NCBI RefSeq assembly: GCF_041346925.1
Contig: NZ_CP166840.1
Coordinates: 2,098,501 to 2,162,500, forward strand
Reading direction: 5' to 3'
Length of the DNA: 64,000 bases
Source: Agaribacterium sp. ZY112
Lineage (GTDB): Bacteria; Pseudomonadota; Gammaproteobacteria; Pseudomonadales; Cellvibrionaceae
Within the stretch, counting starts at the first letter, position 1, and each line of letters opens with the position of its first letter. The translations under genes were made by a program, and so were the position numbers. The notes under the pieces were generated by a model. The model saw only the letters and a list, made by a program, of their open reading frames with translations, did no database searches and was not told the origin of the DNA. This document shows positions 45,908 to 56,304 of the stretch, one piece after another.

Positions 45908-47302
45908 TTAGTCATCGTCGCTGTTGTCTAAGCCTAGTTTCTTTAAGCGATAACGAAAACTGCGGAAACTAATGCCTAGGGTTTTAGCCGCATTGGTTTT
46001 ATTCCAGCGGTCTTTTTCTAAGGCTTCGTGTAATATTTCTTTCTCTATTTCCTCTAGGTACGCATCAATAGAGCCATACTCTAAGACGGTTTTAAGTAAA
46101 TTATTATTAGCCGTGTTTTGTAGGTTGTTTACGCTTTCTTCTGGGCTTTGATGCTGCAGTTGTAGATCTTCGACTCCAATAGAGCTGTTTTCACACAAAG
46201 TGAATGCGCGCTCTAGGATATTTTCTAGTTCTCTGACATTGCCTGGGAAGCTGTAGGTTTTTAATTTGGCTAAAGCCTCAGGGTTTATGCGTGTATAAGA
46301 GTCACCTAAGTCGCTGTCGAGCCTTTGTAATATGTGTTGAATTAAGGCTCCAAGGTCGTCCAAACGCTTACGTAAAGGAGGTACATCAAGCTGTATGACA
46401 TTTAGGCGATAGAATAAATCTTGGCGAAATTCACCCTTTTCAACGAGCGTGTGCAAGCCTTTGTGTGTGGCGCTTAAAATTCGAACGTTAACGGACACTT
46501 CACTTTGTGTTCCCACAGGGCGAACGGCTTTTTCTTGGATGGCGCGAAGTATTTTTACTTGCATAGATAAGGGCAGGTCGGCGACTTCATCTAAAAATAA
46601 AGTGCCACCGTTAGCGGCTTGAAACAAACCTTCGCTGTCTCGGTGAGCCCCAGTAAAAGCACCTTTTTTATAGCCAAAAAACTCACTTTCTACCAATTCC
46701 GAAGGGATAGCTCCGCAGTTCACTGGGATAAAGGGTTTGTCTGCTCTGGGCCCAAGTTTATGAATGGCCCGGGCTACCAGCTCTTTACCGCTTCCAGATT
46801 CTCCGCTGATATAAACAGGGGCTTGAGATCGGGCTAATTTGCTGATTGTTTGTTTGAGCTTGGTGACAGCGGGGGAGTTACCTATGATGTCTACTTGTGC
46901 ATCTAGCTCACTACAGTTTTTCTCTTCTAATTGACTAGAGCTTACTGCTGAATCGACGAGTGTGCGTAGGTCTTTTAAATCGACAGGCTTGTTTAGAAAA
47001 TCAAAGGCACCGGCTTTCATGGCTTCAACGGCTGTGTCCATATTGCCGTGAGCGGTAATCACTGCGATGGGTAGGGTAGACAATTTTTCTTGCACAAAAC
47101 GTACGATATCAAGCCCGCTACCATCGGGTAAGCGCATATCGGTTAAGCAGATATTGTAGGTTTTACCCGATTTTAGGTAGCTAATGGCTTCATTAAAGTC
47201 TTTTGCAGTATCGCAGTCTAAGCCCATTCGCATTAAGGTTAGGCTTAACAGTTCTCGAATATCAGGTTCGTCGTCAATAATCAGGGCGTGTAAAGTTGTC
47301 AT
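45908..47302 (-). CDS. pilR: Sigma-54-dependent response regulator PilR
   Basis: NtrC-type activator of the major pilin gene, 464 residues. N-terminal receiver domain with phosphoacceptor Asp55 in CLTDMRLPDG, AAA+ domain with Walker A GESGSGKE, the sigma-54 contact motif GAFTGA, and LFLDEVADLPLSMQ, then a C-terminal Fis-type helix-turn-helix (NKTNAAKTLGISFRSFRYRLKKLGL). It lies 3 bases downstream of pilS on the same strand. The major pilin gene pilA itself is not in this window. Confidence 0.93.
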   Translation of the reverse strand: MTTLHALIIDDEPDIRELLSLTLMRMGLDCDTAKDFNEAISYLKSGKTYNICLTDMRLPDGSGLDIVRFVQEKLSTLPIAVITAHGNMDTAVEAMKAGAFDFLNKPVDLKDLRTLVDSAVSSSQLEEKNCSELDAQVDIIGNSPAVTKLKQTISKLARSQAPVYISGESGSGKELVARAIHKLGPRADKPFIPVNCGAIPSELVESEFFGYKKGAFTGAHRDSEGLFQAANGGTLFLDEVADLPLSMQVKILRAIQEKAVRPVGTQSEVSVNVRILSATHKGLHTLVEKGEFRQDLFYRLNVIQLDVPPLRKRLDDLGALIQHILQRLDSDLGDSYTRINPEALAKLKTYSFPGNVRELENILERAFTLCENSSIGVEDLQLQHQSPEESVNNLQNTANNNLLKTVLEYGSIDAYLEEIEKEILHEALEKDRWNKTNAAKTLGISFRSFRYRLKKLGLDNSDDD

Positions 47303-47305
47303 GGT

Positions 47306-48904
47306 CTAGCGCATACGTTGGTAATGAGAGAAGTCTATACGAAAGCAGCTTTGCTTGTTATTGCGTTGATAGCTTAAGTTAGCGTTGTTTATTTCGGCAA
47401 GCTCTTTGCTAATGTATAGCCCAAGGCCGGAGCCTTTATCTTCCGTAGTGTAAAAAGGCTCAAAAATGATGTTTTGTTTATCTTCTGATATTCCACCACC
47501 AACATCAATAACTTCAATATAGGCTTTTTCGTCGTTGTTCATCACATTAGCGTGTATTTCAACCTGGGCCTTACCGGTTTCAATTTGGCTATGGCGTAGG
47601 CCGTTATCTACCAGGTTAGATAGAATTTGGCTTAAGTGGGTTGGATCAAATTTGGTTAATAACTGACTTGAGTGGACATGAAGGTCGATAGAGCCTTGAT
47701 TGTGGGCTTGGTTGTCATTAATAAAGTGGGGCAACCAAGTAGCAAGGTTAAGTTGCTCGGGGCTAGGCTCTTTACGGCGGCTGAGATCTAGCGTGTTTTC
47801 GATTATTTCATTTACCCGAGCGCTGTTGTTGAGAATAATCTCCGTCATTCTCTGTTCGGCTTTGGGCAGAGCTTCTGACTCGTTGAGCAGTTGGGCGGCA
47901 TGGGAGAGTGCACCTAGTGGGTTTCGTATCTCATGGGCGATGCTTGCTGTTAAGCGACCAAGTGAGGCGAGTTTAAGTTGCTGAGCATGCTGCAAAACAT
48001 TGCCGTAATCTTCAATATAAAAGATGGTTTGTTCTTCATTCTCCCCCATGTTGAGATAGGCGTTGCTAATGCGAAGCTTCCTATTGCCGCTGTCACTAAT
48101 AATGGTGAAGTTTTTATTTTCTTTTAATGATTGAAGGTGCTCTAGTAAAGGGGTGAGCTTAGGGATATCCGTTATATATCGGTGATAGGTACGCTCGCTT
48201 TCACTCATTTCAAATAGCTGCTTGGCTGAGCTGTTCATTAACTCAATACGTTTGTCGTGGCCAATAACAAGGATGCCGGTTTGCATACGAGTGACGATGC
48301 TCTGAGCCGTTTCTTGCAGGTTTCTAAGGCGCCTACTTTGTTGTTCAGCCTCAGTATTTTGTTGTTGTAGCTTATTGGTAAGGTAAGAAAGAGCAAAGGT
48401 TACCGCAAATAAGAGTAGGCCAAGTAAGCCTGCACTAAATATGTTTTTACTTAAGCCGTTAGTTCCATTGTGTAATAACCAAGTATCAACAAGCAGGGTT
48501 ATGCTCATTGTGGCTGCGTATGCAAAAGCAAACTGACGCTTTAGGAACATGCTGGTCATGGCGGCGCTAATAAGTAATAAAAAGGGCAGGCCGCTTTCCA
48601 TACCGTTACTGGCATGAATGAGTATAAATTGAGCAATAATGTCTGTGCTTAATAAAAAGTGTAAGTAACGCGGCTTTTTATAGAGTGTTCTGCTTGGCGA
48701 AATAATGAGGCTAAGTAGTACCAGTCCAAGGTAGCCGAGGCTTGTCCACTGATAGATGTTTTTATGGTGAGAAGCGAGAACATTATCTGCAACGCCCATA
48801 AAAAACATGACAAACAGCAAGCATGCGACTACAAGGCGGTAATAAAGGTAGACCTGTATGGTTTGTATTGTGTGTCCGCTGTATTTGAACGTTTTGGCGT
48901 CCAT
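47306..48904 (-). CDS. pilS: Sensor histidine kinase PilS
   Basis: Membrane sensor kinase for PilR; in Pseudomonas it senses pilin in the inner membrane. The 532-residue protein has an N-terminal region with about six membrane segments (residues 15-190), a PAS-like section (TGILVIGHDKRIELMN), the HisKA box SIAHEIRNPLGALSHAA, and an ATPase domain with NLVDNGLRHS and DKGSGLGLYISKEL. The frame opens at TTG 48943; I choose ATG 48904, which has AAAAGG at ideal spacing. It is divergent from nadE, with about 75 bases between. Confidence 0.9.
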   Translation of the reverse strand: MDAKTFKYSGHTIQTIQVYLYYRLVVACLLFVMFFMGVADNVLASHHKNIYQWTSLGYLGLVLLSLIISPSRTLYKKPRYLHFLLSTDIIAQFILIHASNGMESGLPFLLLISAAMTSMFLKRQFAFAYAATMSITLLVDTWLLHNGTNGLSKNIFSAGLLGLLLFAVTFALSYLTNKLQQQNTEAEQQSRRLRNLQETAQSIVTRMQTGILVIGHDKRIELMNSSAKQLFEMSESERTYHRYITDIPKLTPLLEHLQSLKENKNFTIISDSGNRKLRISNAYLNMGENEEQTIFYIEDYGNVLQHAQQLKLASLGRLTASIAHEIRNPLGALSHAAQLLNESEALPKAEQRMTEIILNNSARVNEIIENTLDLSRRKEPSPEQLNLATWLPHFINDNQAHNQGSIDLHVHSSQLLTKFDPTHLSQILSNLVDNGLRHSQIETGKAQVEIHANVMNNDEKAYIEVIDVGGGISEDKQNIIFEPFYTTEDKGSGLGLYISKELAEINNANLSYQRNNKQSCFRIDFSHYQRMR

Positions 48905-48978
48905 GTGCATCCTTTTTGCTTCATTATCGACTTTAGAGGACAATAGCAGCCCGTTAAATTTTGGAGTTATCCTGCTTT

Positions 48979-50610
48979 ATGTCCAAGCTCAATATCGCCC
49001 TTGCACAATTGAACCCTCTCGTTGGAGATATCGATGGTAATGCCCAATTGGTTTTACAGGTGGCGCGAGACATCTTAGCAGAGAAGCCTTGTGACTTAGT
49101 TCTTTTTCCTGAATTGACCCTCTGTGGCTATCCACCGGAAGACCTACTGCTCCGAGACAGCCTCGAAGGTCGTATTCAGCGAGCTTTAGATTTACTCAAA
49201 GCCGCTAATTTACCCTGTGCTTTGATCGTAGGTTATCCTAAGCGGAGTGCTGGGGGGCTGTTGAATGTCGCCGGTATTATCTATGAAGGTAAGTTGCTGT
49301 TTGAATACGCCAAGCGCTGTTTACCTAACTATCAGGTGTTTGATGAGAAACGCTATTTTGTCCCCGGAGAAGGTAAGGCCGAATTCGATTTTAAAGGCCA
49401 TCGTCTGGCTTTAAGTGTGTGCGAAGATATTTGGGATGGCCGTCCTCTTGAGGAGCTTTGTGCCGAAAGCATTGATCTTGTGTTGAATCTAAATGCCTCT
49501 CCTTTCCATCAAGGAAAGCAAGCTGAGCGGGAAAGTTTGGTTAAAAAGCGTGCGCAGGCAATTGGGGCGCCTATTGTCTATGTTAATCAGGTAGGTGCTC
49601 AGGATGAGTTGGTTTTTGATGGTGGTTCCATGGCTGTCAATGCGGACGGTTCTCTTGTTGCTCGCTCGCCATTGTTACGTGATGATGTTATTCACGTGAG
49701 TCTTGAGGCAGGTTCTCTACACACCGAGTCGACAAATAGTATTGATGCACGTTATGCCAATGACCATCTTGCAGTCACTTATGATGCCCTTGTTGTTGGC
49801 GTGCGAGATTATGTCAATAAAAACGGCTTTAAAGGTGTGGTCCTGGGTTTAAGTGGTGGTATTGATTCAGCTTTGACCTTGGCGATTGCCGTGGATGCCT
49901 TAGGTGCGGATAGAGTTCAAGCGGTGATGATGCCGTTTCGCTATACCTCTCAAATGAGTAAAGATGATGCCTCTGAGCAGGCGCGTCGTATGGGCGTTAA
50001 GTATCACAGCATTGGTATAGAGGGCATTTATGAAAGCTTTATGCAGAGCTTAGGGCCTGTATTTGAAGGCTCTGCAGTCGATAAAACAGAAGAAAACTTG
50101 CAGGCTCGGAGCAGGGGCGTTCTATTAATGGCGATCTCTAATAAGCTCGGTTATCTTGTGCTGACAACGGGTAACAAAAGTGAAATGTCTGTAGGTTATG
50201 CCACTTTATACGGCGATATGGCGGGTGGTTTGGATGTACTCAAGGATGTACCTAAGATACAGGTCTTTGAGCTTAGTCGTTTTCGCAATACCCGCGAAGA
50301 AGTGATTCCAGAGAATGTCATTACCCGTCCGCCTTCGGCTGAGTTGGCGCCTGATCAGGTCGATTCAGATTCTTTACCACCTTATGAAATACTGGATGAG
50401 GTTCTGCGCCTTTACGTTGAAGAAGATCAAAGCGCCGAAGCGATTATTGGTCGTGGCTTTGATGCTGTAGATGTAAGACGAGTGCTGAGAATGGTGGATA
50501 TTAATGAGTATAAGCGTCGCCAGGCTCCGGTAGGCATTCGTATTACTAGGCGAGCCTTTGGGCGAGACCGCCGTTATCCAATTACAAACGGCTGGAAGAT
50601 TGGTGATTAA
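48979..50610 (+). CDS. nadE: Glutamine-dependent NAD(+) synthetase
   Basis: Catalyses the last step of NAD synthesis using glutamine as nitrogen donor. The 543-residue product has an N-terminal nitrilase-type glutaminase domain with the triad Glu45, Lys112 and Cys148 (FPELTLCGYPPEDLL, AKRCLPNYQVF, LSVCEDIWDG), then the synthetase domain with LSGGIDSALT (292-297) and TTGNKSEMSVGYATLYGDM. ATG 48979 is chosen over the upstream TTG 48961. It lies between pilS and bamD, which are adjacent in Pseudomonas. Confidence 0.95.
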   Translation: MSKLNIALAQLNPLVGDIDGNAQLVLQVARDILAEKPCDLVLFPELTLCGYPPEDLLLRDSLEGRIQRALDLLKAANLPCALIVGYPKRSAGGLLNVAGIIYEGKLLFEYAKRCLPNYQVFDEKRYFVPGEGKAEFDFKGHRLALSVCEDIWDGRPLEELCAESIDLVLNLNASPFHQGKQAERESLVKKRAQAIGAPIVYVNQVGAQDELVFDGGSMAVNADGSLVARSPLLRDDVIHVSLEAGSLHTESTNSIDARYANDHLAVTYDALVVGVRDYVNKNGFKGVVLGLSGGIDSALTLAIAVDALGADRVQAVMMPFRYTSQMSKDDASEQARRMGVKYHSIGIEGIYESFMQSLGPVFEGSAVDKTEENLQARSRGVLLMAISNKLGYLVLTTGNKSEMSVGYATLYGDMAGGLDVLKDVPKIQVFELSRFRNTREEVIPENVITRPPSAELAPDQVDSDSLPPYEILDEVLRLYVEEDQSAEAIIGRGFDAVDVRRVLRMVDINEYKRRQAPVGIRITRRAFGRDRRYPITNGWKIGD

Positions 50611-50612
50611 AC

Positions 50613-50647
50613 ATATAAAAGGCTAACCCAAGGTTAGCCTTTTATAT
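50613..50647. terminator. Bidirectional terminator between nadE and bamD
   Basis: A perfect 16-bp stem, ATATAAAAGGCTAACC with GGTTAGCCTTTTATAT, around loop CAA. A and T runs on the two flanks allow it to end both nadE (+) and bamD (-) transcripts. Confidence 0.9.
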
Positions 50648-50706
50648 TTGCCTTAGTCCGCTTTGAAATCGATTTTCCTTGATATCAAGAGCTTTTGATA
50701 GAGACT

Positions 50707-51654
50707 TTAGGATGCAGGAGGCGTTAGTGCTGGGCTGTTTTCACTTTGCTCTTTATTTTTTAGATAGTAAGGGTTGTACTGCTTTCGTGTATCAAACTTA
50801 ATTGTTGGGCGTTTATCAAAAATCCCAAAGGTCACATAACTGACCCAAGAGCGGCCTTGAGCGCTACCGTATTGGTAGTCAAAGCCACCATTTTTTAGTG
50901 CGGGGTAGTCAGGGTAGTTTAGGTTTAATACCTTAATCGCATCTTCAGATAAGGGCTGCATGTCAATCAAGTGGTAGGCTTGAGCCATTGTTGCCAAGCC
51001 GTCAGGTACAGCAGGCGTGCCTTGCATGTTTTCAACTACCCAGCGTCCGCGATTAGCAGCGGCTAAATAAGCCCCTCGTTTAAAATAATAGTTGGCAACA
51101 TTGATTTCTCCACGAGCCAAGGTATTACGTAAGAAGATCATACGTTTTTCAGCATCTAATGCATAAGGGCTTTGCGGGTAATTATTTAAGAGCTCAGAGA
51201 AGTGGTGGAAGCTTTCTTTGGCTGTGCCTGGGTCACGTAAGGTAGTGTCGACAGGGAAAAATGAAGAAAACACAGAATCGTTATAAAAGCTCGAGATACC
51301 ACGCATGTAATAGGCGTAATCAACATTGCGGTGCTGGGGGTGTAGGCGAATAAAGCGCTCTGAGGTTATTAGGGCTGCCTGAAACTCCCCAGCCTTATAA
51401 TACGCATAGATAAGTTCTAGTTGAGCTTGCTCGGCGTAAGTGCCAAAAGGGAAGTTCTCCTCTAAAGCTTGCAAGGTTTCTATGGCTACTTGCCAGCTAG
51501 AGTTTTCCATATGGTGCTGGGCGCGCTCAAAGACTTCTTGCTCTGTGCCCCGGCCGTAGTCCTCAGTGGTACTGCAGCTAGTTAAGAGAGTGGCGCAAAA
51601 GCTTAGCCATAAAAGTGTGCGGACAATCGGGTTTGAACTTAGGTATGTAGGCAT
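50707..51654 (-). CDS. bamD: Outer-membrane assembly lipoprotein BamD
   Basis: Essential lipoprotein of the BAM complex, partner of the BamA encoded at 4.8-7.4 kb. The 315-residue product has a lipoprotein signal with lipobox LLTSC, then tetratricopeptide-type helices (GTEQEVFERAQHHMENSSWQVAIETLQALEENFP), the NYPQSPYALDAEKRM motif, and an extended C-terminal tail. The frame is open to 51678, but ATG 51654 gives a normal signal peptide. It is divergent from rluD with 132 bases between, the classic arrangement. Confidence 0.93.
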   Translation of the reverse strand: MPTYLSSNPIVRTLLWLSFCATLLTSCSTTEDYGRGTEQEVFERAQHHMENSSWQVAIETLQALEENFPFGTYAEQAQLELIYAYYKAGEFQAALITSERFIRLHPQHRNVDYAYYMRGISSFYNDSVFSSFFPVDTTLRDPGTAKESFHHFSELLNNYPQSPYALDAEKRMIFLRNTLARGEINVANYYFKRGAYLAAANRGRWVVENMQGTPAVPDGLATMAQAYHLIDMQPLSEDAIKVLNLNYPDYPALKNGGFDYQYGSAQGRSWVSYVTFGIFDKRPTIKFDTRKQYNPYYLKNKEQSENSPALTPPAS

Positions 51655-51786
51655 TCTAGAATCAACGCTTGTAATCAACTTGTTGGCGGCGCATCATGCC
51701 GCGCTATATGTCGCTGTGTTCTGGCCCGCACAGGCGGTAAGAACAAAGTCGGGCCGACAGTGTAAATAGGCCGCCTGCGAAAAACA

Positions 51787-52758
51787 ATGACGATACCTCC
51801 CTCTTCTACTATTACCCAGCATAAAGAAACCATCAGTGCTGAACATGCCGGCAGTCGTTTGGACGCTGTGGCGGCTACAATGTTCCCTGAGTACAGCCGC
51901 TCACGCTTAAAAGATTGGATTAAGAGTGGCGCATTGCGGATTGATGGGCGCACAGTTAAGCCGAATACCAAACTGGCAGGTGGTGAGCACTTAGAGTTAG
52001 ACGCAGAGCTTGAGCAAGATGCAAGCTTTGAACCTGAAGACATCGCTCTTGATATTGTTTACGAAGATGATGAGATTATCGTTCTCAATAAGCCTGTAGG
52101 TCTTGTGGTTCATCCCGCCGCGGGGAACTGGAGTGGGACTTTATTAAACGGTTTACTCTTTCACTGTCCCGAGTTGGCCAATATCCCTCGTGCAGGCATC
52201 GTACACCGCTTAGATAAAGATACGAGCGGCTTGATGGTGGTGGCTAAAACTTTGAATGCGCAGTTATCTCTAATTGATCAACTGCAGCAGCGCAGTGTTA
52301 GCCGTACGTATTGGGCTATTGTGCGAGGAGAGCCCGATAAAAAAGGCATCATTGACGCGCCTATAGGTCGCCACCCGACTCAGCGAGTTAAAATGGCGGT
52401 TGTTAAAGGTACAGGCAAAGAAGCGCGTACACACTATCGTGTGACTCACAAGCTTTCCGGTTTTGCTTTAGTCGAGCTGAAGCTTGAGACGGGGCGCACC
52501 CACCAAATTCGAGTGCATATGAGTCACTTGGGCTTTCCTTTAGTCGGTGATCAAGTTTATGGCAGTCGCTGGCCTGCAAATTTGAAAAACGATGAGATGC
52601 TCGACTATGTTCGCGAGTTTCCTCGCCAAGCCTTACACGCTAAAGAGTTAGGCTTAATTCACCCGGGTACTGGCAAAGAGATGAGCTGGCAAACTATGCT
52701 GCCAGAAGACTTTGAGTCGGTTTTGCTCGATCTTAAGGATAGGCACAGTGCTTATTAA
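51787..52758 (+). CDS. rluD: 23S rRNA pseudouridine synthase RluD
   Basis: Makes the pseudouridines at positions 1911, 1915 and 1917 of 23S rRNA in E. coli. The 323-residue product has an N-terminal S4 RNA-binding domain (GSRLDAVAATMFPEYSRSRLKDWIKSGALRIDG), catalytic motif HRLDKDTSGLMVVAK with the active Asp, and the TGRTHQIRVHMSHLGFPLVGD signature. It overlaps pgeF by 11 bases. Confidence 0.95.
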   Translation: MTIPPSSTITQHKETISAEHAGSRLDAVAATMFPEYSRSRLKDWIKSGALRIDGRTVKPNTKLAGGEHLELDAELEQDASFEPEDIALDIVYEDDEIIVLNKPVGLVVHPAAGNWSGTLLNGLLFHCPELANIPRAGIVHRLDKDTSGLMVVAKTLNAQLSLIDQLQQRSVSRTYWAIVRGEPDKKGIIDAPIGRHPTQRVKMAVVKGTGKEARTHYRVTHKLSGFALVELKLETGRTHQIRVHMSHLGFPLVGDQVYGSRWPANLKNDEMLDYVREFPRQALHAKELGLIHPGTGKEMSWQTMLPEDFESVLLDLKDRHSAY

Positions 52759-53515
52759 GCCAGACTGGCCTGCCCCGTCTACAGTAAAGGCTGCTATAAC
52801 AACTCGCTTAGGAGGAGTAAGTGCTAGCCCATTTGATAGTCTTAACCTTGCCCTGCATGTCGGGGATAAACCAAGTTCGGTATTGGAAAACCGCCGCTTG
52901 TTAGAGCTTGCTCTGGCTAGCGAGTTTGGGTGTTCGCCTGAGCTACAATGGCTTGAGCAAATACATAGCTGTGACTTAGTGCACTTGTCCCAGCAGTTAG
53001 ATGCGACACCACAAGCCGACGCCGCATATACTCAAGCCCCTCAGTTGGCTTGCTGTGTGATGACGGCGGATTGCTTACCCTTGTTAGTGTGTGATCGCTT
53101 TGGGCGAGAGGTTGCGGCAGTGCATGCCGGCTGGAAAGGCTTGGCCAATGGCATCATCAGCAAAACCTTAACAAGCTTTAATACTCCAATAGAAGATTTA
53201 TTGGTGTATCTGGGGCCTGCAATTTCTCAAAAAAATTTTCAGGTAGGTCGCGATGTGCTTGAGGCATTTATCTGTGCCGAGCAGCAGCGTCCGTATTCTG
53301 AATCGATAAGGCATGCTTTTGTTAAAGATGCTTTAGATGCTTCACGTTATAGAGCTGACCTATATCGTTTGGCCCTGGCCGAACTGCAGGGTGCTGGAGT
53401 GCAAGCTATCTTTGGTGGGCAATATTGCACTTATGATGCCCCTGATTTATTTTCCTATCGCCAAAGTGCGGAATGTGGCCGTATGGTGTCACTTATTTGG
53501 TTAAGCTCTTTATAA
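52748..53515 (+). CDS. pgeF: PgeF / YfiH-family peptidoglycan editing and purine-processing enzyme
   Basis: Multicopper-polyphenol-oxidase-like fold; family members prevent L-Ser misincorporation in peptidoglycan stems and can act on purine nucleosides. The 255-residue protein shows AAITTRLGGVSASPFDSLNLALHVGD, the zinc-ligand motif MTADCLPLLVCD and AAVHAGWKGLANGI. GTG 52748 is chosen, since it has AAGGATAGG upstream and the sequence LIKPDWPAP fits the family; the longer frame lies inside rluD. It overlaps rluD by 11 bases, and clpB follows. Confidence 0.92.
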   Translation: MLIKPDWPAPSTVKAAITTRLGGVSASPFDSLNLALHVGDKPSSVLENRRLLELALASEFGCSPELQWLEQIHSCDLVHLSQQLDATPQADAAYTQAPQLACCVMTADCLPLLVCDRFGREVAAVHAGWKGLANGIISKTLTSFNTPIEDLLVYLGPAISQKNFQVGRDVLEAFICAEQQRPYSESIRHAFVKDALDASRYRADLYRLALAELQGAGVQAIFGGQYCTYDAPDLFSYRQSAECGRMVSLIWLSSL

Positions 53516-53520
53516 ATACG

Positions 53521-53548
53521 CTTGTTATTTAGTCGAATGCCCCCAATC
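53521..53548 (+). promoter_or_regulatory. Candidate heat-shock (sigma-32) promoter of clpB
   Basis: CTTGTT at 53521-53526, a 14-base spacer, then CCCCAATC at 53541-53548 resembles the sigma-32 pattern CTTGAA-N13-15-CCCCATNT. It sits 53 bases upstream of the clpB start, as expected for a heat-shock disaggregase. Confidence 0.55.
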
Positions 53549-53600
53549 TTATTGGTAACAGGCCAAGTGCCAACTCAACTACCAGAGAAGATTGTTTGTT

Positions 53601-56234
53601 ATGCGAATTGATAGATTGACTAATCCCCTTCAGGTGGCGCTGTCCGATGCGCAATCCCTTGCTGTCGGTCGTGATCACAACAACTTAGATCCTTTGCATT
53701 TATTGCAAGCCATGCTTGATCAGCGTGGTGGTACGGTGCGCTCTTTATTGCAGGCAGCTAATTTCGATTTAAGTGCTTTACGTAATGAGTTAAATAAAGC
53801 CTTAGAGGGCTTGGCGACGGTATCTCAGCCCAGTGGCGATGTCAGTATGTCGCCAGAGCTTGGGCGTTTATTGAATCTAGCGGATAAACACGCGCAAGAA
53901 AATAAAGACAAATTTATTAGTTCTGAAAGCGTGCTTATCGCTGCGATGCGAGATGGCAGCTTAAATATTAGCAAGCTGCTAAATCAAAGTGGTTCTTTAA
54001 AGGCCTTGGAGCTTGCGGTCAACAATGTGCGTGGTGGTGAAACGGTCGATAATCCCGATGCAGAAGAAAACAGACAAGCTTTAGAAAAATTTACTGTTGA
54101 CCTAACTGCTCGAGCCGAGGCCGGTAAATTAGATCCTGTTATTGGCCGGGATGATGAAATTCGTCGCACAGTGCAGGTACTTCAGCGCCGGACTAAAAAT
54201 AACCCAGTGCTTATTGGTGAGCCCGGTGTCGGTAAAACCGCAATTGTTGAAGGTTTGGCCCAGCGTATTGTTAATGGTGAGGTGCCAGAAGGTTTAAAAA
54301 ATAAGCGCCTGCTTAGTTTGGATTTAGGATCTTTATTAGCAGGGGCAAAATTTCGAGGCGAATTTGAAGAGCGCTTAAAGTCCTTGCTTAATGAATTAAG
54401 TAAGCAAGAGGGGCGCATCATTTTATTTATTGATGAGCTGCATACCATGGTTGGTGCTGGTAAGGTTGACGGAGCCTTGGATGCTGGCAATATGTTAAAA
54501 CCAGCTCTTGCTCGTGGTGAACTTCACTGTGTGGGGGCAACCACTTTAGATGAATATCGTCAGTATATTGAAAAAGACGCAGCGCTCGAGCGGCGGTTTC
54601 AAAAAGTGCAAGTCGATGAGCCTTCTGAAGAAGATACGATCGCTATTTTACGGGGCCTTAAGGAGCGTTATGAGGTTCACCATGGGGTCAATATTACGGA
54701 TTCGGCCATCATTGCTTCTGCTAAATTGAGTCAGCGCTATATCACCGACCGCCAACTTCCTGATAAGGCCATTGATTTAATCGATGAGGCAGCAAGTCGT
54801 ATCCGTATGGAGATAGACTCGAAACCTGAGCAAATGGATAAGCTTGAGCGCCGTTTGATTCAACTAAAAATTGAACGTGAAGCTGTTAAAAAAGATGAAG
54901 ACGAGGCTTCACGTATACGCCTTGAAAAGATAGAAACTCAAATTGATCAAGCCGAACGCGCTTTTGCTGAACTTGATGAAGTTTGGCGAGCAGAAAAAAT
55001 TGCCCTTAAAGGTACGCAGGAAATTAAAAGTACCTTGGAGCAAGCTCGCTTGGATTTAGAGGCCGCTCATCGTGCTAGTGACTTAGGGCGCATGAGTGAA
55101 TTGCAATACGGTATTATCCCAGAGTTAGAAAAACAGCTTGATCTAGCTGCTCAAGCTGAGATGCAAGAAACAACTTTATTGCGTAATAAAGTTGGCGATG
55201 AAGAAATTGCCGAAGTTGTTTCTAAGTGGACGGGTATTCCTGTATCTAAAATGCTTGAAGGTGAGCGCGAGAAACTTTTGCGTATGGAACAGGTATTACA
55301 TGAGCGGGTCATTGGTCAAAAAGAAGCTGTGGTTGCCGTATCCAATGCTGTAAGGCGTGCACGAGCAGGCTTAAGTGACCCTAACCGCCCCAATGGCAGC
55401 TTTTTATTTTTAGGGCCAACAGGCGTTGGTAAGACAGAGTTATGTAAAACACTTGCGACATTCTTATTTGATAGTGATGACGCCATGGTGCGCATAGATA
55501 TGAGCGAGTTTATGGAGAAGCATAGCGTTGCTCGTTTAATTGGTGCTCCCCCTGGCTATGTCGGTTACGAAGAGGGCGGTTATTTAACGGAGGCCGTACG
55601 TCGCAAACCTTATTCTGTATTGTTACTGGATGAGATTGAAAAGGCTCATCCGGATGTTTTTAATATTTTATTACAGGTTCTGGAGGATGGCCGTTTAACT
55701 GATGGTCAGGGGCGCACGGTCGATTTTCGTAATACGGTTATTGTTATGACTTCCAACTTGGGGTCGGATGCAATTCAAGATATTACTGAAAATAAAGCCT
55801 TTGACAGTATTAGCTTTGACGGGCTTGAAGCGAACGATGATGTACTGAATGAAAACCGTTATGAGGCCATGAAAGACGCGGTAATGAATGTGGTGTCGGG
55901 GCATTTTCGCCCTGAGTTTATCAATCGAATAGATGAGGCGGTGGTATTTCACCCCTTAGGTAAAACACAAATTCATGGCATCGCGAATATTCAAATAGAG
56001 CGTTTACAGGCTCGCTTGGCTGAGCGGGAACTTAAGTTTGAGTTAAGTGAAGAGGCCATGCAGCTTATCTCTGATGCCGGTTATGACCCAGTTTATGGGG
56101 CGAGGCCTTTAAAGCGTGCAATACAGAGCTTGCTTGAGAATACTCTGGCAGAGAAGTTATTGGCTGGAGAGTTTGTTGCGGGAGACTGTATTCACGCGAC
56201 TGTTGAGAGAGGCGCTTTGGCGTTTTCTAAGTAG
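53601..56234 (+). CDS. clpB: ATP-dependent disaggregase ClpB
   Basis: Hexameric AAA+ chaperone that resolubilises aggregates with DnaK. The 877-residue protein has an N-terminal repeat domain (about 1-150), first AAA+ domain with Walker A GEPGVGKT and Walker [17 protein letters not shown], a long middle coiled-coil (about 405-530, [19 protein letters not shown]), and second AAA+ domain with [12 protein letters not shown] and [15 protein letters not shown]. The start is ATG 53601 ([10 protein letters not shown]), not the longer frame from 53592. Confidence 0.97.
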   Translation: MRIDRLTNPLQVALSDAQSLAVGRDHNNLDPLHLLQAMLDQRGGTVRSLLQAANFDLSALRNELNKALEGLATVSQPSGDVSMSPELGRLLNLADKHAQENKDKFISSESVLIAAMRDGSLNISKLLNQSGSLKALELAVNNVRGGETVDNPDAEENRQALEKFTVDLTARAEAGKLDPVIGRDDEIRRTVQVLQRRTKNNPVLIGEPGVGKTAIVEGLAQRIVNGEVPEGLKNKRLLSLDLGSLLAGAKFRGEFEERLKSLLNELSKQEGRIILFIDELHTMVGAGKVDGALDAGNMLKPALARGELHCVGATTLDEYRQYIEKDAALERRFQKVQVDEPSEEDTIAILRGLKERYEVHHGVNITDSAIIASAKLSQRYITDRQLPDKAIDLIDEAASRIRMEIDSKPEQMDKLERRLIQLKIEREAVKKDEDEASRIRLEKIETQIDQAERAFAELDEVWRAEKIALKGTQEIKSTLEQARLDLEAAHRASDLGRMSELQYGIIPELEKQLDLAAQAEMQETTLLRNKVGDEEIAEVVSKWTGIPVSKMLEGEREKLLRMEQVLHERVIGQKEAVVAVSNAVRRARAGLSDPNRPNGSFLFLGPTGVGKTELCKTLATFLFDSDDAMVRIDMSEFMEKHSVARLIGAPPGYVGYEEGGYLTEAVRRKPYSVLLLDEIEKAHPDVFNILLQVLEDGRLTDGQGRTVDFRNTVIVMTSNLGSDAIQDITENKAFDSISFDGLEANDDVLNENRYEAMKDAVMNVVSGHFRPEFINRIDEAVVFHPLGKTQIHGIANIQIERLQARLAERELKFELSEEAMQLISDAGYDPVYGARPLKRAIQSLLENTLAEKLLAGEFVAGDCIHATVERGALAFSK

Positions 56235-56272
56235 TTCTTTCTTTTTGATTTTATCAAGCTTGGCCAATCAAA

Positions 56273-56300
56273 TTTGGTGCCGCAAAAGTGCGGCACCAAA
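56273..56300. terminator. Terminator hairpin between clpB and the DUF4124 gene
   Basis: A perfect 11-bp stem, TTTGGTGCCGC with GCGGCACCAAA, around loop AAAAGT. It sits between two convergent genes and is symmetric enough to act in both directions, though the T run is only three bases. Confidence 0.75.
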
Positions 56301-56304
56301 AGTG

